A stretch of 36,622 nt of DNA, from the NCBI GenBank assembly GCA_022014155.1, contig JAKLLS010000001.1:32601-69222 (forward strand). The letters run 5' to 3'. The notes beneath the pieces are model-generated. The model did no database searches and had not been told where the DNA came from. It saw only the letters and a list, made by a program, of their open reading frames with translations. This DNA is from Marinobacter sp. GTDB taxonomy: Bacteria > Pseudomonadota > Gammaproteobacteria > Pseudomonadales > Oleiphilaceae. The translations under genes and the position numbers were made by a program. Positions 7,823-16,387 of this stretch are shown here, piece by piece. The stretch's first letter is position 1; each line of letters opens with the position of its first letter.

Positions 7823-9415
7823 ATGAAAGCAGAACAAAAACAGCCTCCTCTGCATCACCTGAAAAGACCCAGCACCTTACTCCAGGCCATGGTCGTGGCC
7901 GGCCTTATGCCACTCACCGCCAATACTGCACACGCGCTCGCCTTTCAAGCCGGCGAGGATGTGCGGATCGACTGGGATACTGTGGTGAACTACGGCGCCA
8001 GTTGGCGCGTCGAGTCCCAGGACGACGAACTACTCGCCGACCCCAACGCCGATGACGGCAATCGCAGCTTCGACAAGGGGCTGATTTCCAATCGCGTCAG
8101 CTTACTGACGGAAGCCGATTTCCAGTACAAAAACGTCGGTGCTTTCGTGCGAGCCAGCGCCTTCTATGACGATGCCTACTACGGCAGTAATGACCATGAC
8201 TCCCCCGGCACCAGCAACAATCTCTCCGTCCCCCACGACAGATTCACCGACGACGCCAAGGATCAGCATGGTGCTCGAGCCCGCATGCTGGATCACTTCC
8301 TCTATGGCAACTTCAACGTCGGCGACCGTTTCCTTAGCCTCCGTGTCGGTGACCAGGTCGTCAGTTGGGGCGAGAGCCTGTTCCTGTTCAACGGCATTTC
8401 CTCGGCCCAGAGCCCGGTCGACGGCACCAAGGCCAACGTCCCTGGCGTTGAGGTCAAAGATATCTTTCTGCCGGTTGGTCAGGTCTTCGCACAAATTGGT
8501 CTGACCGACAATCTGAGCGCCTCGGCTTACTACCAGTATGAGTGGGAAAAGACTGAGTTCGATGCTGTCGGCAGCTATTTCAGCACCACCGATCTGGTCG
8601 ATGAAGGCGGCGAATCCTTCCTCGCAGAGGATGGCATGGGCGGCTTCGCACCGGCCATGACCCGCAGCGCCGACCGCGACGCCAGCGACAGCGGCCAGTG
8701 GGGCCTGGCACTGCGCTACGCCATGGATGATGGCACCGAATGGGGGCTGTATACCCTCAACTACCACGACAAAACCCCGCAGTTTGTCGTCGGCGACTTC
8801 ACGGATATTTCGGCGAGCCTTGGAATGCCGGCCGGTAGCGTGATCGTGCCGACCACCTACCATCTGGAATACGTTGAGGATATCCGTCTCCACGGCGCCA
8901 GCCTCAGCACCCTGGCCGGAGACGCCCAGGTCAGTGCAGAAGTGTCCTATCGGGAAGATGCACCGGTACTGGATCAGAACGGCATGACGGCACTTGACGA
9001 CATCGCTCAGGCCCAGGTTTCAGTGATCCACGTGTTCGGTTCAAAGAAGATCGCCGATCTGGTCACACTGATCGCCGAAGTTGGCTACAACAGGGTCATG
9101 GACCGTGACGGCAGCGAACTGGCCAACAACCGGTCCGCCTGGGGCTACACCGCCCAGCTTAACCTCGACTACAACTACATTTTCACCGGGGTCGACATGA
9201 CCGTGCCCATCAACTTCAGCCAGGGCGTCAACGGCAAGTCCTCGGTTGACGGTACCTTCAGTGAAGGCGACGACCGTGCCAGTATCGGCGCCGCCTTTAC
9301 CTACCTGAACAATCTCCAGACGGAACTGAGATACACCACTTTCCTCGGCGATGCTGATGAGAGCTCACTCAGCGACCGGGACTTCGTGTCCCTCAACGTC
9401 AAATACAGTTTCTGA
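7823..9415 (+). CDS. DUF1302 family outer-membrane beta-barrel-like protein
   Basis: From the ATG at 7823, preceded by AAGGGG, this is a 530-aa protein. It has an unusually long N-terminal leader: about 20 polar residues, then a hydrophobic stretch ending near THAxA-type cleavage (NTAHALA, about residues 33-39). The mature part has alternating Tyr/Phe/Asp-rich strands, for example WRVESQDDELLADPNADDGNR near the start, and ends in VSLNVKYSF. A terminal Phe in an amphipathic strand is the usual outer-membrane barrel signal. DUF1302 proteins commonly sit beside DUF1329 genes in clusters for hydrophobic substrates; no biochemical role is established to my knowledge. Uptake or export of the substrate is inferred. 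An upstream in-frame start at 7712 lacks a ribosome binding site. Confidence 0.85.
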   Translation: MKAEQKQPPLHHLKRPSTLLQAMVVAGLMPLTANTAHALAFQAGEDVRIDWDTVVNYGASWRVESQDDELLADPNADDGNRSFDKGLISNRVSLLTEADFQYKNVGAFVRASAFYDDAYYGSNDHDSPGTSNNLSVPHDRFTDDAKDQHGARARMLDHFLYGNFNVGDRFLSLRVGDQVVSWGESLFLFNGISSAQSPVDGTKANVPGVEVKDIFLPVGQVFAQIGLTDNLSASAYYQYEWEKTEFDAVGSYFSTTDLVDEGGESFLAEDGMGGFAPAMTRSADRDASDSGQWGLALRYAMDDGTEWGLYTLNYHDKTPQFVVGDFTDISASLGMPAGSVIVPTTYHLEYVEDIRLHGASLSTLAGDAQVSAEVSYREDAPVLDQNGMTALDDIAQAQVSVIHVFGSKKIADLVTLIAEVGYNRVMDRDGSELANNRSAWGYTAQLNLDYNYIFTGVDMTVPINFSQGVNGKSSVDGTFSEGDDRASIGAAFTYLNNLQTELRYTTFLGDADESSLSDRDFVSLNVKYSF

Positions 9416-9434
9416 AGCCATAGGAGATAAGATC

Positions 9435-10811
9435 ATGACAACAACAATGAAACAGCTTGCCACCGCTACCCTTCTGCTTGCACTGGGCAACCCTCTGGCG
9501 CTGGCCAAGGTCAGCCCCGGGGAGGCGGCCCGGCTCGGCGGCCCGGAACTCACCCCAATGGGTGCCGAACGGGCGGGCAATGCCGACGGCAGTATCCCCG
9601 AGTGGACCGGCACCATGGTTGGGGCCCCGGACGGCGTCAACTTCGAAACCGGCACGATACACCCCAACCCCTATGCCGGCGAAAAACCACTGTTCGAAAT
9701 CACCGCTGAGAACATGTCGCAGTATGCCGACCGACTGACCGAAGGCCAGAAAGCACTGTTCAAGCAGTATCCAGACACCTTCCGCATGCCCGTTTATCAG
9801 AGTCACCGGGATGGCGGCTACAGTCAGTGGACCTACGCTCAGGTCAAACTCAATGCCACCGAATCCATCATTGTCGAGAACGGCAACGGCGTCGAGAATG
9901 CGTTCGGCAGCGTGCCCTTCCCGATCCCGAGCTCCGGCATTGAAGTGCTCTGGAACCATCTCCTGCACCCCATGGCCGTGCGCGAGTATGCTCTCTATGC
10001 CGGTGCCGCCGTTTACCCGAACGGCAACATCGCCTATGACAAGGTGGAATACGATTCAACCTCTTACTATCACGACCCGAGAATCGCACGCGATGAGTTT
10101 GACGGTAAGCAGGCCAGCTTCATGAACAGGATGCTCGAACCCGCACGCCAGAAGGGCGAAATCCTGCTGGGCCACGAGTTCAACAACCACATGCAGAACC
10201 CACGTCAGGTCTGGCAGTATATCCCTGGTACCCGTCGCGTGCGTCGGGCCCCGACCGTCGCCTACGACACGCCACAGGGCGCTGGCGGTATTCGCGGTGT
10301 TGACGAAGACCGCCTGTTCAACGGTGCGCCGGACCGATTCGATTGGGAGCTGATCGGCAAGAAGGAGATCTACATCCCCTACAATGCCTACCAGCTCGAC
10401 GACCCGGACCTGAAGTACGAGGATCTGCTGACCGTCGGTCATGTGAATCCGGACCATACCCGGTACGAGCTGCACCGCGTCTGGGTCATCGAAGGTACTC
10501 TCAAGGAAGGCGCACGCCACATCTTCGGCAAGCGGCGCCTGTATATTGACGAGGACAGCTGGGCGGCAGTGCTGGCGGACAACTACGATGCCCGCGGCCA
10601 GCTCTGGCGCACCCATATGCAACACCATACTTACGCCTATGACCTGGTCGGCCACCACGCCAGGGTCGCGGTCTACCACGATCTCAACTCCGGCGCCTAT
10701 TCGGCACAGCGTATGATTAACGAGGAAAGTGTCCTGCCGCTGATCAACCACGACACACGCGAGGACCATTTCTACTCTCCCGCCAACTTGCGCAGGATGG
10801 GCACTCGCTGA
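9435..10811 (+). CDS. DUF1329 family periplasmic/outer-membrane-associated protein
   Basis: This 458-aa protein starts at the ATG at 9435, preceded by AGGAGA 19 nt after the DUF1302 stop. A signal peptide covers about residues 1-24 (cleavage near ALA-KVS). The mature start KVSPGEAARLGGPELTPMGAERAGN is typical of DUF1329, as are PRQVWQYIPGTRRVRRAP near 255-275 and TYAYDLVGHHARVAVYHDLNSG near the end. DUF1329 folds are thought to resemble LolA-type lipid-binding proteins, so a role carrying a hydrophobic molecule between the inner and outer membranes is plausible but unproven. It pairs with the DUF1302 gene in many genomes. Confidence 0.87.
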   Translation: MTTTMKQLATATLLLALGNPLALAKVSPGEAARLGGPELTPMGAERAGNADGSIPEWTGTMVGAPDGVNFETGTIHPNPYAGEKPLFEITAENMSQYADRLTEGQKALFKQYPDTFRMPVYQSHRDGGYSQWTYAQVKLNATESIIVENGNGVENAFGSVPFPIPSSGIEVLWNHLLHPMAVREYALYAGAAVYPNGNIAYDKVEYDSTSYYHDPRIARDEFDGKQASFMNRMLEPARQKGEILLGHEFNNHMQNPRQVWQYIPGTRRVRRAPTVAYDTPQGAGGIRGVDEDRLFNGAPDRFDWELIGKKEIYIPYNAYQLDDPDLKYEDLLTVGHVNPDHTRYELHRVWVIEGTLKEGARHIFGKRRLYIDEDSWAAVLADNYDARGQLWRTHMQHHTYAYDLVGHHARVAVYHDLNSGAYSAQRMINEESVLPLINHDTREDHFYSPANLRRMGTR

Positions 10812-10820
10812 TCGACCACT

Positions 10821-10842
10821 GCGGGGACCCTTGGGTCCCCGC
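10821..10842 (+). terminator. Perfect 10-bp hairpin after DUF1329
   Basis: GCGGGGACCC-TT-GGGTCCCCGC begins 9 nt after the DUF1329 stop. The stem is very GC-rich but no T-run follows, so it may be a partial terminator or an mRNA-stabilising 3' hairpin that lowers expression of the downstream chemoreceptor gene. Confidence 0.55.
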
Positions 10843-10912
10843 GTTCCCGTCCCCGGAAGTCTCCAGTGCCGTTACGACTGGACGCCCCGCTTGAATTCGA
10901 CAGGACGTTACC

Positions 10913-12940
10913 GTGAGAACCCTTCTGTTACCCTGTATCCGGCTTATGAACCGGCTGTCCTATCTGAAAAAGTTCATCCTGATCAGCCTGATCTTCGTCA
11001 TCCCGCTACTGGTGCTCGGCACCTTGCAGGCCAGGGATTTTCACAACGCCAGTCAGGATACCGCCCGCAAGCTGGAGAGTCTCTCGACCCTACGGATGGT
11101 TTACACTTTCAGTCGACAGCTGGCCGACTACCGCGACATCCAGAGTCTGCTGGCGCTCGACAGCCTGCGCAGCGGGAAGCAACGCGAACAACTGCAACAG
11201 CGGCTGACAGCAACGCGTCAGTCCATCGCCCGAACTCTTGAGAAACTACGGGCAGAGCGACCGGATTCCGAGAACCTGCGCCAGATTGACGAACGTTGGC
11301 AACAACTGGAGCGCGAGGGATTTTATACCAGCGCAGCAGACATCCATGCCATCTACGACGCCTATAACCAACTGTTTCTGACCAACTGGCGCCTGCTCCG
11401 ACAGATAGGCGACGAAGCGGGGCTGGCAAGGGATTCCGAGCCATTCAACTTCGCCATGCTGCGAACCCTGCTGGTGTCCGGCCCCCAGATCAATGCCCAA
11501 CTAGGGCGCACCCGGGCCTATGGTGCGCGGGCTTTGATCAACGGCAATCTGGCAGCGGGCCTGATTGATGCCGTTGATAGTCTGTACAAGGATCTCGAGC
11601 TCGGGCACAAGCAGCTCAACGAATCACTGGAATTCATTCCAGCCTCGAACAACACACTGGCACCGCTGGCGGCCAATGCACTTAAAGGAGTAGCCGAAGC
11701 CTCGAAACGTCTGGAAAACGAGATCATTCTGGGCACCCTGCTCAATCCTCCCTGGAAACAGTATTACGATGCAGTCAGCCGCGACCTCGATGCCGTCGAC
11801 AAGTTGATGGACGAGGGACTCGGTGTGGTGGCCCGAAACCTCGAGGTCCGCCTCAAGGCACAACAGAGACAACTGACAATCCTGATACTGAGCCTGGCCG
11901 CCGTGTTGCTGCTGTCCGGCTACTGCTACATGGGCTTCAACCTCTCGGTCCGCGACAATATTGCAAAGACACTGGAGGCCGCACGTCGACTGGCCCAGGG
12001 CGACCTCACCGCCCAGGTGGAGGTCGATGCCCGCGATGAAATGGGTGCCCTGACGAAAGAGTTCAATCAGATGGTGGGCCGCATCCACGCCCTGATACTG
12101 GACGTGCGGGAAACCGCCCAGGCAGTCGCGCAGTGCTCCGAAGCCCTCTCCGCCGTAGCCCGCGAGGGCAACCTGGCCGCGCTGGACCAGAACCGCCAGA
12201 CTGAACAGGCTGCGGTTGCCATTAACCAGATGGCCACCAGTGCCCAATCGATCTCCAGCACCGTGGTCCGGGCCTCGGAGCAGGCCCAAGCGGTGGACCT
12301 GCAGGCGAGTCAGGGGCGAGAGCTGGTCGAGCGAACGCTGAGAGATATTCAGCAACTTGCAGGCAACATCGATAACAGCATGCAGGCCATCAACCGCCTG
12401 GCTGTCGACAGCAAAGAGATCACCGGCGTGCTGGACGTGATCCGTGGCATCGCCGAACAAACCAATCTGCTGGCTCTGAATGCCGCCATTGAGGCTGCCC
12501 GCGCTGGCGACCAGGGACGTGGATTCGCCGTCGTTGCCGACGAAGTGCGGGGACTCGCACAGCGAACCCATGACTCGACGCTGGAAATCACTCGGATGAT
12601 CGACCGGCTGCAAAGCGGCGTGTCCGAAACAGTCGAACTGATGGCGCTGAGCCACCAGAGGGCCGGCGAGACGGTCAAGGCCTCTGGCCAGGTTGGCGGC
12701 AGCCTGCAGCAGATCACCTCGGCAATCGACGCCATTGTTGGCCTGAATACCCAGATAGCCTCGGCCTCAGAGCAGCAGGCCGCCACCAGCCTCGATATCG
12801 ATCGCGGCATCATCCAGATCAGCGCCTCCGGCCAACAGGTGGTCGACGGCTCCAACACCACGGCGAACGACTGTGTACAGCTGGCTGAACTGGCCGACAA
12901 GCTAAAGCAGTCCGTTGCCACTTTCAGGCTCAGAACCTGA
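10913..12940 (+). CDS. Methyl-accepting chemotaxis protein
   Basis: This 675-aa chemoreceptor has a first membrane helix near residues 20-40, a long helical periplasmic ligand domain (about 45-315), a second helix near 318-342, a HAMP domain (about 343-395, with [19 protein letters not shown]) and a cytoplasmic signalling domain. The conserved hairpin tip [32 protein letters not shown] lies near 510-540. It lacks a C-terminal CheR-binding pentapeptide (ends in ATFRLRT). AGGA precedes the GTG at 10913; an ATG at 10946 is an alternative. Its place between transport genes and catabolic SDRs suggests it senses the pathway substrate or an intermediate; the ligand is unknown. Confidence 0.95.
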   Translation: MRTLLLPCIRLMNRLSYLKKFILISLIFVIPLLVLGTLQARDFHNASQDTARKLESLSTLRMVYTFSRQLADYRDIQSLLALDSLRSGKQREQLQQRLTATRQSIARTLEKLRAERPDSENLRQIDERWQQLEREGFYTSAADIHAIYDAYNQLFLTNWRLLRQIGDEAGLARDSEPFNFAMLRTLLVSGPQINAQLGRTRAYGARALINGNLAAGLIDAVDSLYKDLELGHKQLNESLEFIPASNNTLAPLAANALKGVAEASKRLENEIILGTLLNPPWKQYYDAVSRDLDAVDKLMDEGLGVVARNLEVRLKAQQRQLTILILSLAAVLLLSGYCYMGFNLSVRDNIAKTLEAARRLAQGDLTAQVEVDARDEMGALTKEFNQMVGRIHALILDVRETAQAVAQCSEALSAVAREGNLAALDQNRQTEQAAVAINQMATSAQSISSTVVRASEQAQAVDLQASQGRELVERTLRDIQQLAGNIDNSMQAINRLAVDSKEITGVLDVIRGIAEQTNLLALNAAIEAARAGDQGRGFAVVADEVRGLAQRTHDSTLEITRMIDRLQSGVSETVELMALSHQRAGETVKASGQVGGSLQQITSAIDAIVGLNTQIASASEQQAATSLDIDRGIIQISASGQQVVDGSNTTANDCVQLAELADKLKQSVATFRLRT

Positions 12941-12993
12941 CGGACGGCACGCACTGTGCCACAACATCAATGCCAACCCGGAGAACGGTAATC

Positions 12994-13464
12994 ATGATCA
13001 ATAACAACGACATCGAAGCGATCAAACAACTCAAGTACCGCTATTTCCGATTGCTGGATCTGAAACGGTTCGACGAACTGGAACAACTCATGCTCCCCGA
13101 GTGCACCAGCGACCTTCGCGATGGCCGCCATTGCCATGACAACCGCGACAGCCTTATGGCTTTCCTCCGTGAAAGTATGGGGCGACATGACCTGCTCTCG
13201 ATGCATAACGGGCACCATCCGGAGATCGAAATGATCGACGACCATGAAGCCCGCGGGACCTGGAATATGCACGATATCGTCATCGATCGGCAGCATGACA
13301 TCCGACTCGAAGGCAACGGTTTCTACGAGGACCGCTACCGCAAGGTCAACGGCGAATGGTTCATCGTCCACACCGGCTACAAATCCACCTTCGAACTGGT
13401 GCAGCCTCTGGGCAAGGTACTGGAGCTCTACAACGGCTTCGACGCGGGCACTTTCGATGCCTGA
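12994..13464 (+). CDS. SnoaL-like/NTF2-fold protein
   Basis: This 156-aa protein, from the ATG at 12994 behind GGAGA, has the small alpha+beta cone fold of the SnoaL_4/NTF2 superfamily, judged from an N-terminal helix EAIKQLKYRYFRLLDLKRFDELEQLM and a later HNGHHPEIEMID strand. The superfamily includes ketosteroid isomerase, bile-acid 7alpha-dehydratase BaiE and many proteins of unknown role. Tyr17 and Asp22 have the 5-residue spacing of the BaiE catalytic Tyr/Asp pair, and His71 or His75 could be the histidine. A steroid dehydratase or isomerase role is therefore a testable guess. It lies 53 nt after the chemoreceptor and 73 nt before an SDR. Confidence 0.75.
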   Translation: MINNNDIEAIKQLKYRYFRLLDLKRFDELEQLMLPECTSDLRDGRHCHDNRDSLMAFLRESMGRHDLLSMHNGHHPEIEMIDDHEARGTWNMHDIVIDRQHDIRLEGNGFYEDRYRKVNGEWFIVHTGYKSTFELVQPLGKVLELYNGFDAGTFDA

Positions 13465-13537
13465 GTACGTCGCCACAGTGCAGGGCCACGCCGGCTGACG
13501 CACCCAACGCTTTTCAGATCTTATAAGGAGAACCACA

Positions 13538-14299
13538 ATGTCCGGATTACTCGAAGGTAAAGTAGCCCTGATCACCGGCGCCGCGCGCGGCATGGGCGAA
13601 GCCGAGGCGCGGCTGTTCGTCGCCGAAGGCGCCCGTGTCCTGATTGCTGACGTGCTCGACGAACAAGGCCAGGCACTGGCCGACAGCCTCGGCGCCAATG
13701 CCGAATACCGTCACCTGGACGTCTCGGACGAGGCCGGTTGGAAGGCCATCATGGCCGAGATCGATGAGATCTTCGGTGGCCTCGACATCCTCGTTAACAA
13801 TGCCGCCATCCTGCGCTTCTCAGGCATAGCCGACACCTCACTTGAGGACTATCGGCAAGTAATGAACATCAATCAGGTCGGCTGTTTCCTCGGCCTCCGT
13901 AGCGCTATCGAGCCGATGAAAAAGCGCGGTGGCGGCTCCATCGTCAACATCTCCTCGGTCGATGGCCTCAAGGGCTCGGCGGGTCTGGTCAGCTATGCCT
14001 CGTCCAAGTGGGCGGTGCGCGGCATGACCAAGGTCGCCGCCGCCGAACTCGGCCCGCTCGGCATCCGCGTTAACTCGGTGCACCCCGGCGGCATCCAGAC
14101 CGCCATGGCTCCGGGCCCCGACGAGAGCCCGGCTATGGCCGAATTCGTCAGGCGCTTGCCGCTGCCACGCATCGGCCAGTCCGAGGACGTCGCCCGCACC
14201 GTACTCTTCCTCGCCTCGGACCAGAGCGCCTATACCACCGGCTGCGAGTTCCCGGTTGATGGCGGCTACGTTAACTGCCGGCAGTTGCCCGGCGCCTGA
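13538..14299 (+). CDS. Short-chain dehydrogenase (3alpha/20beta-hydroxysteroid dehydrogenase-like)
   Basis: This 253-aa classical SDR has TGAARGMG (13-20) for NAD binding, NNAA at 87-90, catalytic Ser140, Tyr153 and Lys157 (YASSK), and the VHPGGIQTAM segment common in the 3alpha,20beta-HSD/cyclopentanol-dehydrogenase group. Asp38 after the second beta strand suggests NAD rather than NADP. AAGGAGAA lies 8 nt before the ATG. It is the last gene before a strong terminator and probably belongs to the DUF1302-DUF1329-chemoreceptor transcript. The closest paralogue in the window is the SDR at 31540-32295. Exact alcohol substrate unknown. Confidence 0.85.
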   Translation: MSGLLEGKVALITGAARGMGEAEARLFVAEGARVLIADVLDEQGQALADSLGANAEYRHLDVSDEAGWKAIMAEIDEIFGGLDILVNNAAILRFSGIADTSLEDYRQVMNINQVGCFLGLRSAIEPMKKRGGGSIVNISSVDGLKGSAGLVSYASSKWAVRGMTKVAAAELGPLGIRVNSVHPGGIQTAMAPGPDESPAMAEFVRRLPLPRIGQSEDVARTVLFLASDQSAYTTGCEFPVDGGYVNCRQLPGA

Positions 14300-14320
14300 A
14301 CCAGCCCTCCCCCCTAAACT

Positions 14321-14350
14321 AAAAACTCCGGCCGCCGTGCCGGAGTTTTT
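14321..14350. terminator. Bidirectional rho-independent terminator
   Basis: AAAAACTCCGGC (14321-14332), a 6-nt loop, then GCCGGAGTTTTT (14339-14350) is a perfect 12-bp inverted repeat with an A-run on one side and a T-run on the other. It lies between two convergent SDR genes and should end transcription from both sides. Confidence 0.92.
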
Positions 14351-14401
14351 GGTATTGGGCTCAATCCCCGGCCGTGGGAGCCGGCTTCTACCTCGGACGA
14401 A

Positions 14402-15157
14402 TCAACCCATATAGGCCTGGCCGCCATCAACGGCGATGCTCTGGCCGTTAATATAACGAGCCTCCTCACTACAGAGCACGGCAACGAAGCGGCCGATATC
14501 CTCCTCGCATTCTCCGATTCGGCGCAGCGGAATCGAAGCCATGAAGGCCGCCGCCTCGGTCGGGTTTTGCTCGATCCAGCCCTTCAGCCCCGGCGACTTG
14601 GCGTGGGGCAGAATCACGTTGGCGCGAATGTTGTCCGGCCCCCATTCGCAGGCAGCGGCGCGGGTCAGGGCCCGGATCGGCTCCTTGACCGCCGCATAGG
14701 CTCCGTAGTGGCTGGCGTCCCAACGCTTGGCCGCGGTGCTGGCGAGATTGACGATGCAGCCATCCCCCCTCAGGTACGGATGGCAAAGCTTCATCAGCCG
14801 CAGGCTGGCCATGGGGCCGGACTGCCAGCCGGCCTCCAGCGCCTCGTCCGTGACCTCGAGCAGATGGCCGATCGGCACTTCCTGGGCATTGTTGACCAGG
14901 ATATTAATGCCACCGAAGCATGACACCACCCGGTCAACACAGGCACCGAGCGACACCGGATCCTTGATATTGCACTCAACCGCCAGCGCCTCGCTGCCGC
15001 GTGCCTCTATTTGCCGACAGGTCTCCTCAAGCTTTGTCAGGGTACGGCCGACCACCGCTACCCGGGCACCCTCGCTGGCCAGTGCCAGCGCGATCCCCTG
15101 GCCCACGCCCTGCCCGGCCCCGGTTACCAACGCGATTTTTCCGTCAAGTTTAGCCAT
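14402..15157 (-). CDS. Short-chain dehydrogenase/reductase
   Basis: This 251-aa SDR has TGAGQGVG at 13-20 and a YAAVK active-site motif. Two positions are atypical: NNAQ replaces NNAG, and 13 residues before the catalytic Tyr there is Thr (in NLASTAAK) where most SDRs have Ser, unless the loop is one residue longer and the preceding Ser serves. Arg38 and Thr39 after the second strand suggest NADP preference. Its start codon is 1 nt after the stop of the OYE-like gene, so the two are translationally coupled. It is the last gene of the four-gene minus-strand operon. Confidence 0.82.
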   Translation of the reverse strand: MAKLDGKIALVTGAGQGVGQGIALALASEGARVAVVGRTLTKLEETCRQIEARGSEALAVECNIKDPVSLGACVDRVVSCFGGINILVNNAQEVPIGHLLEVTDEALEAGWQSGPMASLRLMKLCHPYLRGDGCIVNLASTAAKRWDASHYGAYAAVKEPIRALTRAAACEWGPDNIRANVILPHAKSPGLKGWIEQNPTEAAAFMASIPLRRIGECEEDIGRFVAVLCSEEARYINGQSIAVDGGQAYMG

Positions 15158-15158
15158 A

Positions 15159-16346
15159 TCAATGATTCAGCACACAGTGGACGCCGCCCGGTGCCGCGAT
15201 CCTGGCGACACACAGGTTGCAGTGGGTACAGCCATTACGGTATTGCGACTCCTGTTCAATATGGCGGATCATCTGAGGATCCTTGATCAGGGCCCGCCCC
15301 ATGGCGACGTAGTCGAATCCTTCGTCCATCGCCGTACTGATCGCCTCGGGGCTCGAGACACCACCGAGATAGACCAGCGGCACGTCGACCGCCTGGCGCA
15401 CCTGGCGCGCCTGGTCGAGAAAATAGAGTTCGTGAAAGGGCATTTCCGGGAAGGAATACTTGCCAAACAGCTTCATAGCCGCTCGCTGCAACGGATTGGT
15501 CTCGAAATGGATCATGTCCGCCAGCGGGCTCTCACCGCGGAACAGGTACATCGGGGTACGGTTGACGAAGCCACCGCTCATGACGATGGCATCGATTCCT
15601 CCCTCCTGGAGTATGCGTGCTGTCTCGACCGCCTCCGCGATCTCGAGACCACCATCAAAACCATCGCTGAGGTTGATCTTGGCCAGCAGCGGAAAGTCCT
15701 CGCCGACGGCCTTACGCACTGAGGCCAGCACCTCCAGTGGCAGACGCATGCGATTGGCCAGACTGCCGCCATAATTGTCCGTACGCGTGTTGGTGGCCGG
15801 GCTGATGAACTGACTCAAGAGATAACCGTGCCCCATATGGATCTCAGCCGCATCAAATCCCTGCGCCTTGACGAAGGCGGCTGCCTCGCCGTATTCCCGC
15901 ACGGTCTTGTCGATATCCCGCTGCGTCATGGCGCCGCGCAAGGGAACGCCGGAAAAGATCCCGTATTCGTTGATGCCACGGACCGGCCCCAGAGGACGAC
16001 GAACATTGCGGGGTCGGTTGCGACTAAAGCCACCACAATGGGCCAACTGGGCCGAGATGGCACCACCTTCACGGTGAACCGCGGCCGTCAGCGCTTGTAG
16101 CTGTGGTGCGATACCGTCGTGCATATACATCTGGTCCGGGAAGGTCAGACCGTCGGGAGATACGCCGCAATATGCCACCGTGGTCAGCGCAGCACCACCG
16201 GCGGCAACCTCGCGGTGATATTCTGCCAGCGCCTCAGTGGGGACGCCCCCCGGGGTCATGCCTTCGAAGGTCGCCGCCTTGATGATCCGATTACGCAGTT
16301 CAAGTCCTGCCATCCTGACCGGCGCTAATGCCTTATCAATTCCCAC
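15159..16346 (-). CDS. Old Yellow Enzyme-family NADH:flavin oxidoreductase with C-terminal Cys cluster
   Basis: From the GTG at 16346, which has GGAGGA at good spacing, this is a 395-aa FMN TIM-barrel protein; an ATG at 16388 that overlaps the upstream stop (TGATG) is the alternative. Visible family marks are GLELRNRI near the start, AQLAHCGGFS, DAAEIHMGHGYLLSQFISPATNTRTDNYGGS mid-protein and YVAMGRALIKDPQMI near the end. The C-terminus carries C-x2-C-x2-C-x11-C (CTHCNLC...C), close to the 4Fe-4S motif of 2,4-dienoyl-CoA reductase FadH (C-x2-C-x3-C-x11-C). The FAD/NAD domain that follows in FadH (about 670 aa in total) is absent. The likely reaction is reduction of an enone or dienoyl group. 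It is sandwiched between an esterase and an SDR. Confidence 0.85.
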   Translation of the reverse strand: MGIDKALAPVRMAGLELRNRIIKAATFEGMTPGGVPTEALAEYHREVAAGGAALTTVAYCGVSPDGLTFPDQMYMHDGIAPQLQALTAAVHREGGAISAQLAHCGGFSRNRPRNVRRPLGPVRGINEYGIFSGVPLRGAMTQRDIDKTVREYGEAAAFVKAQGFDAAEIHMGHGYLLSQFISPATNTRTDNYGGSLANRMRLPLEVLASVRKAVGEDFPLLAKINLSDGFDGGLEIAEAVETARILQEGGIDAIVMSGGFVNRTPMYLFRGESPLADMIHFETNPLQRAAMKLFGKYSFPEMPFHELYFLDQARQVRQAVDVPLVYLGGVSSPEAISTAMDEGFDYVAMGRALIKDPQMIRHIEQESQYRNGCTHCNLCVARIAAPGGVHCVLNH

Positions 16347-16387
16347 TCTCTCCTCCCGGCCATGATCGGCCCTGTTTATTATAGTCA

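Noticed and set aside
8102..8893. Minus-strand reading frame (263 codons) opposite DUF1302
   Set aside because: The Val/Gly/Ala-rich composition is that expected from the complement of an Asp/Tyr-rich barrel gene.
11624..12655. Minus-strand reading frame (343 codons) opposite the chemoreceptor
   Set aside because: It mirrors the highly conserved signalling domain codons; no independent gene signal.
14727..15722. Plus-strand reading frame (331 codons) across two minus-strand genes
   Set aside because: It spans the junction of two coupled genes, with low-complexity content and no motif.
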